Notes: generated by a model from the letters alone, not told the origin. DNA of 42,957 nt from Verrucomicrobiota bacterium (GCA_019241085.1 JAFAXH010000148.1:1-42957); one strand, 5' to 3'; shown: positions 23,693-32,830, counted from the stretch's first letter. Made by a program: numbers and translations.

Positions 23693-26134
23693 CTATTTCT
23701 TATCCCCACCCCCCGCCGGCGGCGCGTCGCCCACGGTGCGGAAGCCGATCTGCTCGCTGCTTTGCAACGTCATCAGGAAACCGGTCGTGCGCTTCGTCGT
23801 CTCGAAGCCGCGCGAGCCGTAGCTGCCGCCGCGGATGATCGGGTGCAGCTTGTCGGAAAAATCGGCGGTCCATTCGGCCACGTTGCCGGCCAGGTCCATG
23901 ACGCCATACGGGCTGCGGTCGCCGGTCATGGCATCGACGGGCGACCAGCGGTTGTAGCCATCGACCTCGCCTTTTTGGCGCGGGTCTTCGTGGTAGTCGG
24001 CGGCGGTGTTGACCTTGGTAATCGCCTGCGGGTCGTTGCCCCACGGGAAGCGCCGGCCATCGGTGCCGCGGGCGGCTTTTTCCCATTCCTTCTCGGTCGG
24101 CAGCCGCCGGCCGCGCCATTTCGCATAGGCGTAGGCGTCGAACCAATCGACGTAGAAGACGGGGCAGTTCAGGTCGAGCGGGGCGCCGTTGTAATTGCCG
24201 CCGCGCCGGGCGGCGGCGTAAAAAACGTCCCAGTGCGCGTCTTTATGGGATTTGCCCTTGGGCTGGTCGGGATGGTCGATGCGGGCGGCGAGGCTGGGGT
24301 CCTGGTCAAGGGCGGCGAGGAACTCGGCGTATTGGCCGATGGTAACTTCGTATTGGTCGATCCAGACGGGGTGGTCGAGCGTGGCGGTCTGGTTGTCCTG
24401 GTAGATGAAATCGCCGGCGGGAATCTCGATGGTGTGAGTGAAAGTCTTCGCCGCCGGGGCGCGCAAAAACTTCCACCAGATGACCGCGCCGACGAGCCAG
24501 AAGACGAGGAAGATGCCGAGGCCGCTGAGGACGAGGGCGCGCTGGCTGCGGCGCTTGGCTTCGGCGATGGCGGCCATCGCGCGGCGTTCCTGTTCGCCGA
24601 GGGCGCGGGCATCCTTCGGGGCGGCTTTGGGTTCGAGCGCCTTGACGGCTTGCAGCAGCGCGGCCCAGCTCAGGAAGCCGCTCTGGCCTTGGAGCGTCAT
24701 GCGGCTAAAGAGGGCGCGCACCTCGGGCGTGGCCGCCTGCCGCCCGGGCAGGCAATCGCTCACGGCTTGCGCGAGCCGGCGGATGTCGTCCTGCGGCGGC
24801 GGCGTGCCAGTGCCGGGCAGGTCGGCGAAGTTGTTCAGCCGCGGCCGGCCCTCGCGCCCGAGGTAGATGCCGCGGGCGGAGAGCGGCGCGCGGTCGATTT
24901 TATTTTGATTTAAATACGTGAGCGCCTCGGCGACGACGCGCACGACGCGCAGGGCGGCCGGGTCGTCGAGCGTGCGCCCCTGGGCATGGAGGTCGGCGAG
25001 GGTGTCGCCTTCGACAAATTCCCGCGCGTAGTAAATCCGGTCGTCGGACTGGCCGACTTCATACACGGCGAGGATGGAGGGATGCTGGACGTTGGCGCGG
25101 ACGCGGGCGCGGTCCAGGAATGTCTGCGCGGCGGCGGCGTCGCTGGCGGCGGCTGTCGCCAGCGTCTTCAGGGCCACCTTGCGGCCGACGGAGGTCTGCA
25201 CCGCCTCGAAAACTTCGCCTTCGTCGTCTTTGCCGAGCAGGCGGTTGAGCGCAAACGGCCCGAGGGTTTGTCCGGCCAATTCGCCTGCGCCGGCGGCGGC
25301 CTCCGACGCGGCGGCTTCCTCGGCGGCGCCGGCCCCCGCCTCGTCGCGCCGCCGGGCGCTTTCCATGAGGAGATGCTGCCAGCTTGCGTGGATGGTGCGC
25401 GCCTCGGGCTGGAGGCTGTCTTCAAAGGAAAACTGCCCGTTGGCCCAGCCGACGATGGCATAGACAGCGGCTTCGCCGGAATGCTCGCCCGCCACGGCGT
25501 GAACGATCTCGCCGTTGGCCAGATAGAGAATCCCGCGCTCGCGGGCGTTGCGGGAGACGACCATGCGGCCGGTGCGTTTGCCGAGGCAGCACATCTGCAC
25601 GATGTCGGCGAGGTCGAACTGCGCGAGCTGGCCGCTGAAGCCCGGCTTTTGCACGAGCGTGCGGATGCGCGCGGATTGGGATTGCGGCCGGCCGCCGCCG
25701 CTGCCGTCGTCGGGCAGCACGATGCTCGACGCGGTGCGCCTGCGGTCCAAGGGCGCGGCTTTTTCCGGCGCGAGATAGGGCGTGACCACCGGCGGCGGCA
25801 GGGCGGCCAGCACGGCGGCGGGGTCCGTCGGCTTCAGCAACACGGGGCTGCCGGCGGTGTAATCGGCGTAGGCGCTCAGGTCGTAGCCGGTCAGGTAGAT
25901 CGTGTGCAAGGCCGGTTGCGCGGCGCGCAGGCGTTCCCGCAGCCGGAAGCCGTCCATCTTTTCCATGACGACCTCGGTGATGAGCACGTCGGGCAGCCCC
26001 GCCTCGCCTTGCGCCAAGGCCAGCGCCTGCGCGCCGCCCGCCGCGGTGCGCACCTCGTGGGGCGTGGCGACGCGCAAGGCGTGCGCGAGCGACTCGGCGT
26101 TCTCCAGTTGCTCATCGACGATCAGGATTTTCAT
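23693..26134 (-). CDS. Receiver-DUF4388-pseudokinase-TM-FGE-like fusion protein
   Basis: An 813-residue signalling protein. Residues 1-115 are a response-regulator receiver in which the phospho-acceptor Asp is replaced by Glu54 (LITEVVMEKMDG), while Asp7/Glu8, Thr82 and Lys101 remain. Residues 165-240 are a DUF4388 domain (FDLADIVQMCCLGKRTG, ILYLANGEIVHA). Residues 290-500 are a protein-kinase fold that keeps the beta-3 lysine (VALK, Lys323) but has IDRAPLSARGIYL in place of HRDLKPxN and NFA in place of DFG, so it is a pseudokinase. Residues 533-554 are one membrane helix. Residues 565-805 are an FGE/SUMF1-type domain (LPTEKEWEKAARG, GNVAEW, RGGSYGSRG, IGFRTV) without the catalytic cysteine pair. 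The start at 26134 puts the receiver at the N terminus. The cytoplasmic part senses and the FGE-like part is outside; this is inference. Confidence 0.9.
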   Translation of the reverse strand: MKILIVDEQLENAESLAHALRVATPHEVRTAAGGAQALALAQGEAGLPDVLITEVVMEKMDGFRLRERLRAAQPALHTIYLTGYDLSAYADYTAGSPVLLKPTDPAAVLAALPPPVVTPYLAPEKAAPLDRRRTASSIVLPDDGSGGGRPQSQSARIRTLVQKPGFSGQLAQFDLADIVQMCCLGKRTGRMVVSRNARERGILYLANGEIVHAVAGEHSGEAAVYAIVGWANGQFSFEDSLQPEARTIHASWQHLLMESARRRDEAGAGAAEEAAASEAAAGAGELAGQTLGPFALNRLLGKDDEGEVFEAVQTSVGRKVALKTLATAAASDAAAAQTFLDRARVRANVQHPSILAVYEVGQSDDRIYYAREFVEGDTLADLHAQGRTLDDPAALRVVRVVAEALTYLNQNKIDRAPLSARGIYLGREGRPRLNNFADLPGTGTPPPQDDIRRLAQAVSDCLPGRQAATPEVRALFSRMTLQGQSGFLSWAALLQAVKALEPKAAPKDARALGEQERRAMAAIAEAKRRSQRALVLSGLGIFLVFWLVGAVIWWKFLRAPAAKTFTHTIEIPAGDFIYQDNQTATLDHPVWIDQYEVTIGQYAEFLAALDQDPSLAARIDHPDQPKGKSHKDAHWDVFYAAARRGGNYNGAPLDLNCPVFYVDWFDAYAYAKWRGRRLPTEKEWEKAARGTDGRRFPWGNDPQAITKVNTAADYHEDPRQKGEVDGYNRWSPVDAMTGDRSPYGVMDLAGNVAEWTADFSDKLHPIIRGGSYGSRGFETTKRTTGFLMTLQSSEQIGFRTVGDAPPAGGGDKK

Positions 26135-26267
26135 CTCACGAACCCAGAGGGGGAAATTATAGTTCAAAAAAAGATGCCGGACGCCTTGGCAGCACGACAG
26201 GGTTAAACCGTGCCACAAGACAAAGTTCGCCGCGTCTTGGCGAGCGAAAACGCGCCGCCGGGCGTTG

Positions 26268-27614
26268 CTACTGCTCCGCCGGCAGCGTGGGCGGGGGCGT
26301 GAACTTTTGGAGCAATTGCTCCGGCTCGGCTTTGCCATCCTGCAACTGGCGGTCGTAATACAGCCGCACGACGTAGCCGACATACGTGCGCGCGGGCGTC
26401 GCCGCCGCCGCCTCCGTTTGCGAAGGCAGCGGCGTGGCCGCCGCGTTCCGGCTGCTGTTGCCGCCGCGGCGGTTCCGTCCGCTGCCCGTGGCGGCGGGAA
26501 TCGGCGGCGGCGGGAGCAAGGGCGTCGTGCTGCTGTTGCTGTTGCCGCTTGCGCCCGCACCGCCGGCGCTGTCCTTGCGCCGCAGGTAGGTGACTTCCAG
26601 AATCTCCGAGGCGTCGTCGGCCCAATCGACCGGCGGCGTCAGCCATTGAAAGCCGGTCTCGGCGTCGGTTTGCACGAGGTCCTTGCCATCGACGAGGTCG
26701 TAGAATTCCGCAAAAACTTTCACCCGCCGCGGATCAATCGCGCTGCCCGGCCGGTTTTTAACCACGATGCGCACGGCGACTTTTTTCTCCGCGCTCGGGT
26801 CCGGGACTTCCTCCTGCTTGACCTCGACCAGCCGCAGCAGCGCGTTGGCCGCGTAGCCACCGCCGGCGGCAGCGGTCGGAGGACTCGCCGCCGCGGCAGT
26901 TTCGCCGGGGATGCCGCCACTCTGGCGGAGTTTCATCTGCGCGAGGTAATACGGCGCGCCGACCGATTCGCCGAGGTCGTAGAGCCGCTGCCACTGGAGC
27001 GTCGCGCGGTCGGGCAACTGCATCGCTTCATACGTCAGCGCCAGCTCGGCGATGACGAGCGGGTTGTCGGCGGAAAGGTTTTGCGCCTCGCGCAATTTGG
27101 CCAGCGCGCTCTGCGTGTCGCCGCGGCTGCGCAACACCTTGGCCTGCTCGACGAGGTCGGCCGGGTTGGCTTGGTAACGCGGCGCCGGCGTCGGCAACGC
27201 AAAGCCGCCCGAGCCGCCGGCCGCAGCTTCCGACCCGGTGGCGGCGGGAGCAGCGGTGCCCGGCGTCGGCAAAGCCGCCGCGGGCGTCGGCGCCGTGGGA
27301 GCCGACGGGAACTCGCCGGACGGCGCGGAGGCAAGGTCTCTGGGGGCCGGCGTTCCCGTCGTCGTGGCCGCCACGGCGCCGCCGCTGGAGTTGGTCGCCG
27401 GGCTGACTCCCACGCGCCGGGCGGTCGCCGCCGCTCCGCCGCGGGCGAGAAACCAGCCGAGCGCCAGCAATTGCGCCAGCGCCAATCCGCCCAGCACCAG
27501 GCTCGCCAGCGTTTGCGTGCGGCGACGGCCGGGCGGAGGCAGCCAGGCGGTGACGGGCGGAGGGAGCGTCGCGGGCATCTTCTGCGGCGAGGGAAAAACC
27601 AGCTTTCTCTGCAT
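26268..27614 (-). CDS. TPR-like membrane-anchored protein
   Basis: A 448-residue protein with one N-terminal membrane helix (LASLVLGGLALAQLLALGWF at about 36-55) after a basic cytoplasmic stretch. Next comes a Pro/Ala/Thr-rich linker, then helical repeats of TPR type (ADLVEQAKVLRSRGDTQSAL, NPLVIAELALTYEAMQLPDR). A beta-rich part follows (VAVRIVVKNRPG, VKVFAEFYDLVDGKDL), then a low-complexity Ser/Asn/Pro stretch and a final VGYVVRLYYDRQL. No enzyme motifs. The ATG at 27614 is preferred over a GTG 9 bases upstream. It is 133 bases upstream of the pseudokinase gene on the same strand, so the two are likely co-transcribed and may work together. Confidence 0.75.
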   Translation of the reverse strand: MQRKLVFPSPQKMPATLPPPVTAWLPPPGRRRTQTLASLVLGGLALAQLLALGWFLARGGAAATARRVGVSPATNSSGGAVAATTTGTPAPRDLASAPSGEFPSAPTAPTPAAALPTPGTAAPAATGSEAAAGGSGGFALPTPAPRYQANPADLVEQAKVLRSRGDTQSALAKLREAQNLSADNPLVIAELALTYEAMQLPDRATLQWQRLYDLGESVGAPYYLAQMKLRQSGGIPGETAAAASPPTAAAGGGYAANALLRLVEVKQEEVPDPSAEKKVAVRIVVKNRPGSAIDPRRVKVFAEFYDLVDGKDLVQTDAETGFQWLTPPVDWADDASEILEVTYLRRKDSAGGAGASGNSNSSTTPLLPPPPIPAATGSGRNRRGGNSSRNAAATPLPSQTEAAAATPARTYVGYVVRLYYDRQLQDGKAEPEQLLQKFTPPPTLPAEQ

Positions 27615-27811
27615 AACGGCCACCGCGGCGCGTTGTCAATCGCGCGACGGACGGGAAAAAGCCGTTTTGCGCGGGTGCGGATTGTCGCGGCGTTCGGGCT
27701 TGCGGCTCGCGGCGGCTTGGTTTCCAATAGCGGGCCTTTCGGAGAAAGGCGGGCGAGGTTTCTGAAAAACAGAAACGCGACCCCGGCTTTTCCCATCGCG
27801 CGCCGGCCTCC

Positions 27812-29587
27812 ATGAGCACATCTGAATCGCCCGTTTTGCAAGGTTTCATCCACGCGCTGGAGCAGGGGCGCTATCGGGTGATCGTGCAGTGGGCGCTGGT
27901 GGTCGTCATCGCCGTGGTGCTGGGGCTGTCGTATCTGGGCTTGATCGCGTTTTTGCCGTGGCAATTCCGCGGTTTTGCCAGCGCGGAGGCCATCGACCAG
28001 GCGCAGGTGGCGCGGGAGCTGGCGCGGGGGCATGGCTTTTCCACGTTGAACATCCGGCCGCTGGCGGTCGCGCAACTGGAACAGGGCGGCCTCCTGCCCG
28101 CGCCGGGCCAGGCGTTTCCCGACACGTTCAATGCCCCGCTGGGGCCGGCGGTGAACTCGGTGCTCCTGCGCGGCATCGCGAGCAAGGCGGCCAAGACGAC
28201 CTACGCGCCGGGCGAGTTTGTGCATCCAGCGGAGCGGGCGATCGCGGCGCTGTCGATGGTGTTTTTCGTGGTCGCCGTGTTGTTGCACTACCGGCTGGCG
28301 CGGCGGCTGTTCGACGGCCGGCTGGCGCTGCTGGCGGCGGGGCTGCTGCTGGTGTGCGACTTGCCTTGGCAATTTGCCGCGGCGGGGCTGCCGCAAAATT
28401 TGCTGCTCCTCATTTTCTCGGTGGCGCTGCTGGCGCTGGCGCGCGCGGTGGAGGCGCGGCGGGCGGGCGCGCCGGGCACGGCGCTGCTCTGGCTGGCGCT
28501 GGTCGGCGTGCTGCTCGGCGCCTTGGTGCTGGGGCATGGCGTGGCGGTGGGCATTTTCCTCGGCGCGCTGGCGTTCTCGACGATCTATTTCCGCCCGCGC
28601 CTGCTGGCGATCCTGGCGCTGACGGTGCCGTTCCTCCTCGTGGTGTCGCCGTGGCTGGCGCGGAATTATCGGGTGAGTAAAAATCCGTTTGGCATCGCGG
28701 GCTACGCGCTTTACGAGGGCGTCAGCAGCACGACGGCGCACCGGATGCGCGCGTTTGAGACGAGCGTGCGCAACACGCCGCCGTTGTTCTTCCGGGGGAA
28801 GGTCCAAAGCGGCGTCGCCGCGCAACTCCAGGATCCTTCCCGCTTCCTCGGCGCGGGCCTGCTGACGGTGGCGTTCTTCGTCGGTCTGCTCTATCCCTTC
28901 CGCCGACCGGAGACCGATGTCTTTCGCTGGGCGGTGCTGACGATGTGGCTGGGGCTGGTGGCGAGCACGGCCGTGCTGGGGATCAACCAGCCTGAAGAAT
29001 GGCCCGTCGCGCCGGGCAATCTGCACGTCCTGTTTCTGCCGGTCGTGCTCGCCTTCGGGCTGGCGCTGGTGCTGGTGCTCTTCAGCCGGCTAGCCATCGG
29101 CACCGTGCCGCTGTGGCGGACGGCGTTTTTCACCGGTCTCTTTATCTTCATCGCCATGCCGATGGTGAACACGCTCATGACGAAGACCAGCGTGGTGCAG
29201 TTCCCGCCGTATTTTCCCGCTGCCATCGCGCGGTTGAACGTCTGGACCAATCCAAACGAGGTGATCGGCTCCGACATGCCGTGGGCCGTCGGCTGGTATG
29301 CCGACCGGCACAGCGTCTGGCTGCCGCTGAAGATGAAAGAGCTGGTGGACTTGGGCGATCAAAACAAGCTGCCCGGTCCGCTGGCGGGCGTCTTCCTGTC
29401 GCCCGTGAGCCGCAACGTGCCGTTCTACACCGACCTCCTGCGCGGCGACTATCAGGACTGGACGGAGCTGATCTTTGGCAGCACCACGCTGCGCGATTTT
29501 CCCTTCCGCGAAGCCGTGCCCGTGGGCGATCCGAGCATGACGTTTTACAGCGACGTGAAACGCTGGGAGATCGGTCCGCCGCGCTGA
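27812..29587 (+). CDS. GT39/ArnT-like membrane glycosyltransferase
   Basis: A 591-residue polytopic membrane protein, about 10-12 helices, with a cytoplasmic start (MSTSESPVLQGF). Clear helices are VVVIAVVLGLSYLGLIAFL, AIAALSMVFFVVAVLLH, LLWLALVGVLLGALVLGHGV and LLAILALTVPFLLVVS. The periplasmic loop after helix 1 has DQAQVARELARGHGFSTLNI, the position where GT39-type enzymes carry acidic catalytic residues; here Glu/Asp are seen but the usual DE pair is not clear. It would transfer a sugar from a lipid carrier to a lipid or protein; substrate unknown. It is divergent from the TPR-like gene. Confidence 0.72.
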   Translation: MSTSESPVLQGFIHALEQGRYRVIVQWALVVVIAVVLGLSYLGLIAFLPWQFRGFASAEAIDQAQVARELARGHGFSTLNIRPLAVAQLEQGGLLPAPGQAFPDTFNAPLGPAVNSVLLRGIASKAAKTTYAPGEFVHPAERAIAALSMVFFVVAVLLHYRLARRLFDGRLALLAAGLLLVCDLPWQFAAAGLPQNLLLLIFSVALLALARAVEARRAGAPGTALLWLALVGVLLGALVLGHGVAVGIFLGALAFSTIYFRPRLLAILALTVPFLLVVSPWLARNYRVSKNPFGIAGYALYEGVSSTTAHRMRAFETSVRNTPPLFFRGKVQSGVAAQLQDPSRFLGAGLLTVAFFVGLLYPFRRPETDVFRWAVLTMWLGLVASTAVLGINQPEEWPVAPGNLHVLFLPVVLAFGLALVLVLFSRLAIGTVPLWRTAFFTGLFIFIAMPMVNTLMTKTSVVQFPPYFPAAIARLNVWTNPNEVIGSDMPWAVGWYADRHSVWLPLKMKELVDLGDQNKLPGPLAGVFLSPVSRNVPFYTDLLRGDYQDWTELIFGSTTLRDFPFREAVPVGDPSMTFYSDVKRWEIGPPR

Positions 29588-29616
29588 CGAAGAGCTGCTG
29601 GGCTATTGGTTTGTCA

Positions 29617-29720
29617 GCTTAATCGTAATCGTAATCCTAATCTTAATCTCTGCCGCCGGAGGCACGCTTGCGCGACGCGCTGCGAGCGCAGAAGGATTAG
29701 AATTAAGATTACGATTAAGC
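29617..29720. repeat. TTAATC-armed inverted repeat, copy C
   Basis: The left arm is GCTTAATCGTAATCGTAATC with further TTAATC units, and the right arm ends AAGATTACGATTAAGC. The centre reads CTCTGCCGCCGGAGGCACGC and GCGCTGCGAGCGCAGAAGG, nearly as in copy B. It begins 29 bases after the glycosyltransferase stop and ends about 100 bases before xseB. Confidence 0.85.
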
Positions 29721-29824
29721 CTAGCGGAGCCGACGTCCAAGGGCGCTCCCTTTGGATTTGCGCTTTGCACGCGGGCAGGGCTGTGTTTTGTTGTCGGCTG
29801 CCCCGTTGCCTGCCGCTGCTGCCG

Positions 29825-30301
29825 ATGTCTCGTCCCGACGAATCCCACCCGCCCGCTGTCGTCGCGGCTGCCAGCGACCAGCCGACGACGACGGTGGCGC
29901 CGGACAGTTTTGAAAGCGCGCTGGAACGGCTCGAAGCCATCGTCGCCCGCATGGAAGGCGAACGCTTGCCGCTGGAGGAACTCCTGGCTTGCTACGAGCA
30001 AGGCACGCGGCTCCTGCAAACGTGCGGCGATTTCCTGCAAGCCGCCGAACAACGCATCGAGCTGATCACCCGCGGCGAAAACGGCCAGCCGCAAGCCGCC
30101 GATTTCCCCCCATCCTCGCCAGGCGTCACCGCCGCGCCCCCCGCGGAAAACCAGCCGTCCACCGCGCAGCCTGCAAATCCAACGCCGAAAGCCGCCGGCA
30201 AAACCAGCGCCGCCGCCGCTGCTGCTCCCGGCAGCCGCGGCAGTAGCAGCAATCCGCCCTCTTCCTCCAACCGCAAGAACCATGAAGTCAGCCTCTTCTG
30301 A
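29825..30301 (+). CDS. xseB: Exodeoxyribonuclease VII small subunit with extended tail
   Basis: Small subunit of exonuclease VII, needed to make an active complex with XseA. The family core is residues 27-80: FESALERLEAIVARMEGERL, PLEELLACYEQGTRLLQTC and AEQRIELI. The protein is 158 residues, about twice the usual 60-80; the last 75 residues are Pro/Ala/Ser-rich, low in complexity and probably disordered. The ATG at 29825 is preferred over upstream in-frame starts that run back into repeat copy C. The gene overlaps dxs by 20 bases. The xseB-dxs neighbourhood is also known elsewhere, with ispA often between; ispA is missing here. No xseA is in the window. Confidence 0.87.
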   Translation: MSRPDESHPPAVVAAASDQPTTTVAPDSFESALERLEAIVARMEGERLPLEELLACYEQGTRLLQTCGDFLQAAEQRIELITRGENGQPQAADFPPSSPGVTAAPPAENQPSTAQPANPTPKAAGKTSAAAAAAPGSRGSSSNPPSSSNRKNHEVSLF

Positions 30302-32219
30302 ACCCGTTGCCGCGCAGGCTCCGCCCACGCCCGAGCCGAAACTCCGTCTGCTCGATAAAATCCACTCGCCGGCGGACGTGAAGGCGTTGCCCGAGGAGCA
30401 GCTCGGCCAGCTCGCGCAGGAAATCCGCGACGACCTCATCTACGCGATGAGCGAGAGCAACCCGAACTCCGTCGGCGGCCACCTCGGGCCGAACCTCGGC
30501 GTGGTGGAACTGACTCTCGCGATGCACCGCGTTTTTTCCACGCCGAAGGACAAGATTCTCTTCGACGTGAGCCATCAGGTCTATGTCCACAAAATGCTCA
30601 CCGGCCGCGCGGACCGGATGCACACGATGCGGCAATACGAGGGGCTGAATGGCTTCATGCTGCGCACCGAGAGCGCGCACGATTGCTACGGCGCCGGGCA
30701 CGCGGGCACGGCTTTGAGCGCCGGTCTCGGCATGGCGGCGGCGCGCGATTTGCGCGGGAGCGACGAGCATGTCGTCGTGGTCGCGGGCGACGCGGCGTTC
30801 ACCTGCGGCGTGAGTTACGAGGCGCTGAACAACGTCGCGGAAACGACGAAAAAATTCATCGTCGTGCTCAACGACAACGAGTGGTCGATCGCGAAAAACG
30901 TCGGCTCCATCGCGAGCTATTTCAACAAGATCGCCACCAACCCGACCTACCAGCACTTGCACGAAAAAGCCGCGCGCTTTGTCGAATCCGTCGCCGGCCG
31001 CGGCGTCGTCGAACTCGCGCACCGCGTCGAGAGCGGCATGAAAAACCTGCTCCTGCCCAGCGTGCTCTTCGAGGATTTCGGCTTCCGCTATTACGGGCCC
31101 ATCGACGGTCACGACACGGCGGCGCTCACGCGGACGTTCGAGTTCTTGAAGGAACAAAACGAACCGGTGCTCCTGCACGTGCTCACCAAGAAGGGCAAAG
31201 GCTACCCGCCCGCGCTCGCGCAGCCCGACAAATTCCACGGCCTCGGCAAATACAATCACGCCACCGGCGAAACGGCCAAATCGACCGTGGTGACGTTTTC
31301 CGAAGTCCTGGGCAAGACGCTCGCCGACTTCGCCGACCGCGACGACAAGATCACCGCTATCACCGGCGCGATGCCGACCGGCACCGGCTTGATTCATTTC
31401 CAAAAACGGCACCCGAAAAAATACTTCGACGTCGGCATCGCCGAGGAGCACGCCGCGCTGTTCGCCTGCGGCCTTGCGGTGCAGGAACTCAAGCCGTTCC
31501 TGACGATCTACTCGACCTTCATGCAGCGCGCGTATGACATGATCATCCACGACATCGCGCTGCAAAACCTGCCCGTGCGCCTGTGCATGGACCGCGCCGG
31601 TCTCAGCGGCGACGACGGCCCGACGCACCACGGCCTCTTCGACATCGCCTACCTGCGCGGCGTGCCCAACGTCGTCCACATGCAGCCGAAGGACGAGGAA
31701 GAATTCGCCGACATGCTTTGGACGATGGCCGACTACGACAAAGGCCCCATCGCCATCCGCTACCCGCGCGGCGCCGGCACCGGCGCGAAGCCGAAGTCGC
31801 AGCCGCAGCTCATGGAAATCGGCAAGAGCGAAGTCCTGCGCCAAGGCAAGCGCGTCGCGCTCTTCGCGCTCGGCAACATGTGCGAAGTCGCGCTGAAAGC
31901 TGCCGATTTGCTGGAAAAAGAAGGCATCTCCACCGCCGTCATCAACGCCCGCTGGATCAAGCCGCTGGACACCGACACGCTGGAGATTTTTGCCGGCGGC
32001 GTCGAAGTCCTCGCCACGCTCGAAGACCACGTCCTGCACAACGGCTACGGCTGCGCCGTGATGGAACACCTCGCCGAAAAACGCCTCACCGTCCCAGTCG
32101 TGCGCCTCGGCTGGCCGGATGAATTCATCGAGCACGGCAGCATTCCCATCCTGCGCAAAAAACACGGCCTGACGGCGGAGGCGTTGATTGAGAAGATCAA
32201 AGCGGCGTTGAAGAAATAA
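30282..32219 (+). CDS. dxs: 1-deoxy-D-xylulose-5-phosphate synthase
   Basis: Thiamine-diphosphate enzyme joining pyruvate and glyceraldehyde 3-phosphate in the first step of the MEP isoprenoid pathway, 645 residues. The N-terminal domain has SVGGHLGPNLGVVELTLAMH, DVSHQVYVHKML, and the ThDP/Mg motif GDAAFTCG with VVLNDNEWSI, each with small departures from the usual GDGA and NDNEMSI. The transketolase pyrimidine domain has DVGIAEEHAALFACGLA and AGLSGDDGPTHHGLFDIAYL. The C-terminal domain has VINARWIKPLD and EDHVLHNGYG. An unusual 20-residue Ala/Pro N terminus precedes LRLLDKIHSPAD. It overlaps xseB. Confidence 0.93.
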   Translation: MKSASSEPVAAQAPPTPEPKLRLLDKIHSPADVKALPEEQLGQLAQEIRDDLIYAMSESNPNSVGGHLGPNLGVVELTLAMHRVFSTPKDKILFDVSHQVYVHKMLTGRADRMHTMRQYEGLNGFMLRTESAHDCYGAGHAGTALSAGLGMAAARDLRGSDEHVVVVAGDAAFTCGVSYEALNNVAETTKKFIVVLNDNEWSIAKNVGSIASYFNKIATNPTYQHLHEKAARFVESVAGRGVVELAHRVESGMKNLLLPSVLFEDFGFRYYGPIDGHDTAALTRTFEFLKEQNEPVLLHVLTKKGKGYPPALAQPDKFHGLGKYNHATGETAKSTVVTFSEVLGKTLADFADRDDKITAITGAMPTGTGLIHFQKRHPKKYFDVGIAEEHAALFACGLAVQELKPFLTIYSTFMQRAYDMIIHDIALQNLPVRLCMDRAGLSGDDGPTHHGLFDIAYLRGVPNVVHMQPKDEEEFADMLWTMADYDKGPIAIRYPRGAGTGAKPKSQPQLMEIGKSEVLRQGKRVALFALGNMCEVALKAADLLEKEGISTAVINARWIKPLDTDTLEIFAGGVEVLATLEDHVLHNGYGCAVMEHLAEKRLTVPVVRLGWPDEFIEHGSIPILRKKHGLTAEALIEKIKAALKK

Positions 32220-32244
32220 GCGTCTGCGCCGTTGGCATCGCGCC

Positions 32245-32830
32245 ATGCCCCGGCTCCTCATCCTTGGATGACCCAACGGCGCAGGAAAAACGACGGCGGC
32301 CAAGGCGCCGCTACCGGAGCGGCTGGACATCGGCGAGTTCGTCAACGCGGACGCCATTGCTTCCGGCCTGCCGCCGCTGCATCCCGAGCGCATGGCCATT
32401 CGCGCCGGCCGTTTGATGCTGGCGCGGCTGGACGAACTCCTCGCCGCACGGGAGAGCTTTGTTTACGAATCGACGCTTTCCACCCGCAGCTTCGCTGCCG
32501 TTTCTGCGACACTGCCGCGAAGTCGATTACGAAATCGGCGTGCTCTTTGTCTGGCTCGACAGTCCCGAACTCGCTTTGGAACGGGTGGAAAATCGCGTGC
32601 GCGCCGGCGGCCATCGCGTCCCCGCAGCAGACGTGCGCCGCCGCTATCACCGCGCGCGGCGCAATCTGCTGGAAATTTACCTGCCGTTGATGGATCATTG
32701 GACGGTTTGCAATAACTCCGGCGACCGTCTGCTCGTGCTCGCGCGACGGCTTGTTCAGGGTCCGGTCGAAATTTTGGATGCAGAGCGCTGGGAGCGATTT
32801 CAAGCAGAGGCGAGAAATGAAAACGATTAA
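32245..32830 (+). pseudogene. Zeta-toxin-like P-loop kinase, broken
   Basis: Remnant of a small ATPase related to zeta-type kinases. Starting from ATG at 32245 the frame gives MPRLLILG, then a TGA at 32269, then PNGAGKTTAAKAPLPERLDI, so the stop falls inside the Walker A loop (expected LGGPNGAGKTT). Further on are FVNADAIASGL, ERMAIRAGRLMLARLDELL and SFVYESTLSTRSFAA. A one-base shift near 32500 then moves to another frame: FLRHCREVDYEIGVLFVWLD, RVENRVRAGGHRVPAADVRR, LLEIYLPLMDHWTVCNNSG. Two lesions make a sequencing artefact unlikely. It overlaps its small partner gene by 14 bases. Confidence 0.82.

Noticed and set aside
26135-26560. An upstream start of the pseudokinase protein at 26560
   Set aside because: The added residues are Arg/Pro-rich, overlap the preceding gene, and would put 142 residues before a receiver domain that normally begins MKILIVD.
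27035-29026. A 663-residue minus-strand frame opposite the GT39-like gene
   Set aside because: Arg/Gln-rich low-quality translation with no domain; the plus strand encodes a consistent membrane protein.
30288-32399. A 703-residue minus-strand frame opposite dxs
   Set aside because: It is antisense to dxs, whose motifs are clear; the translation is compositionally abnormal (Arg/Val/His/Ala-rich).
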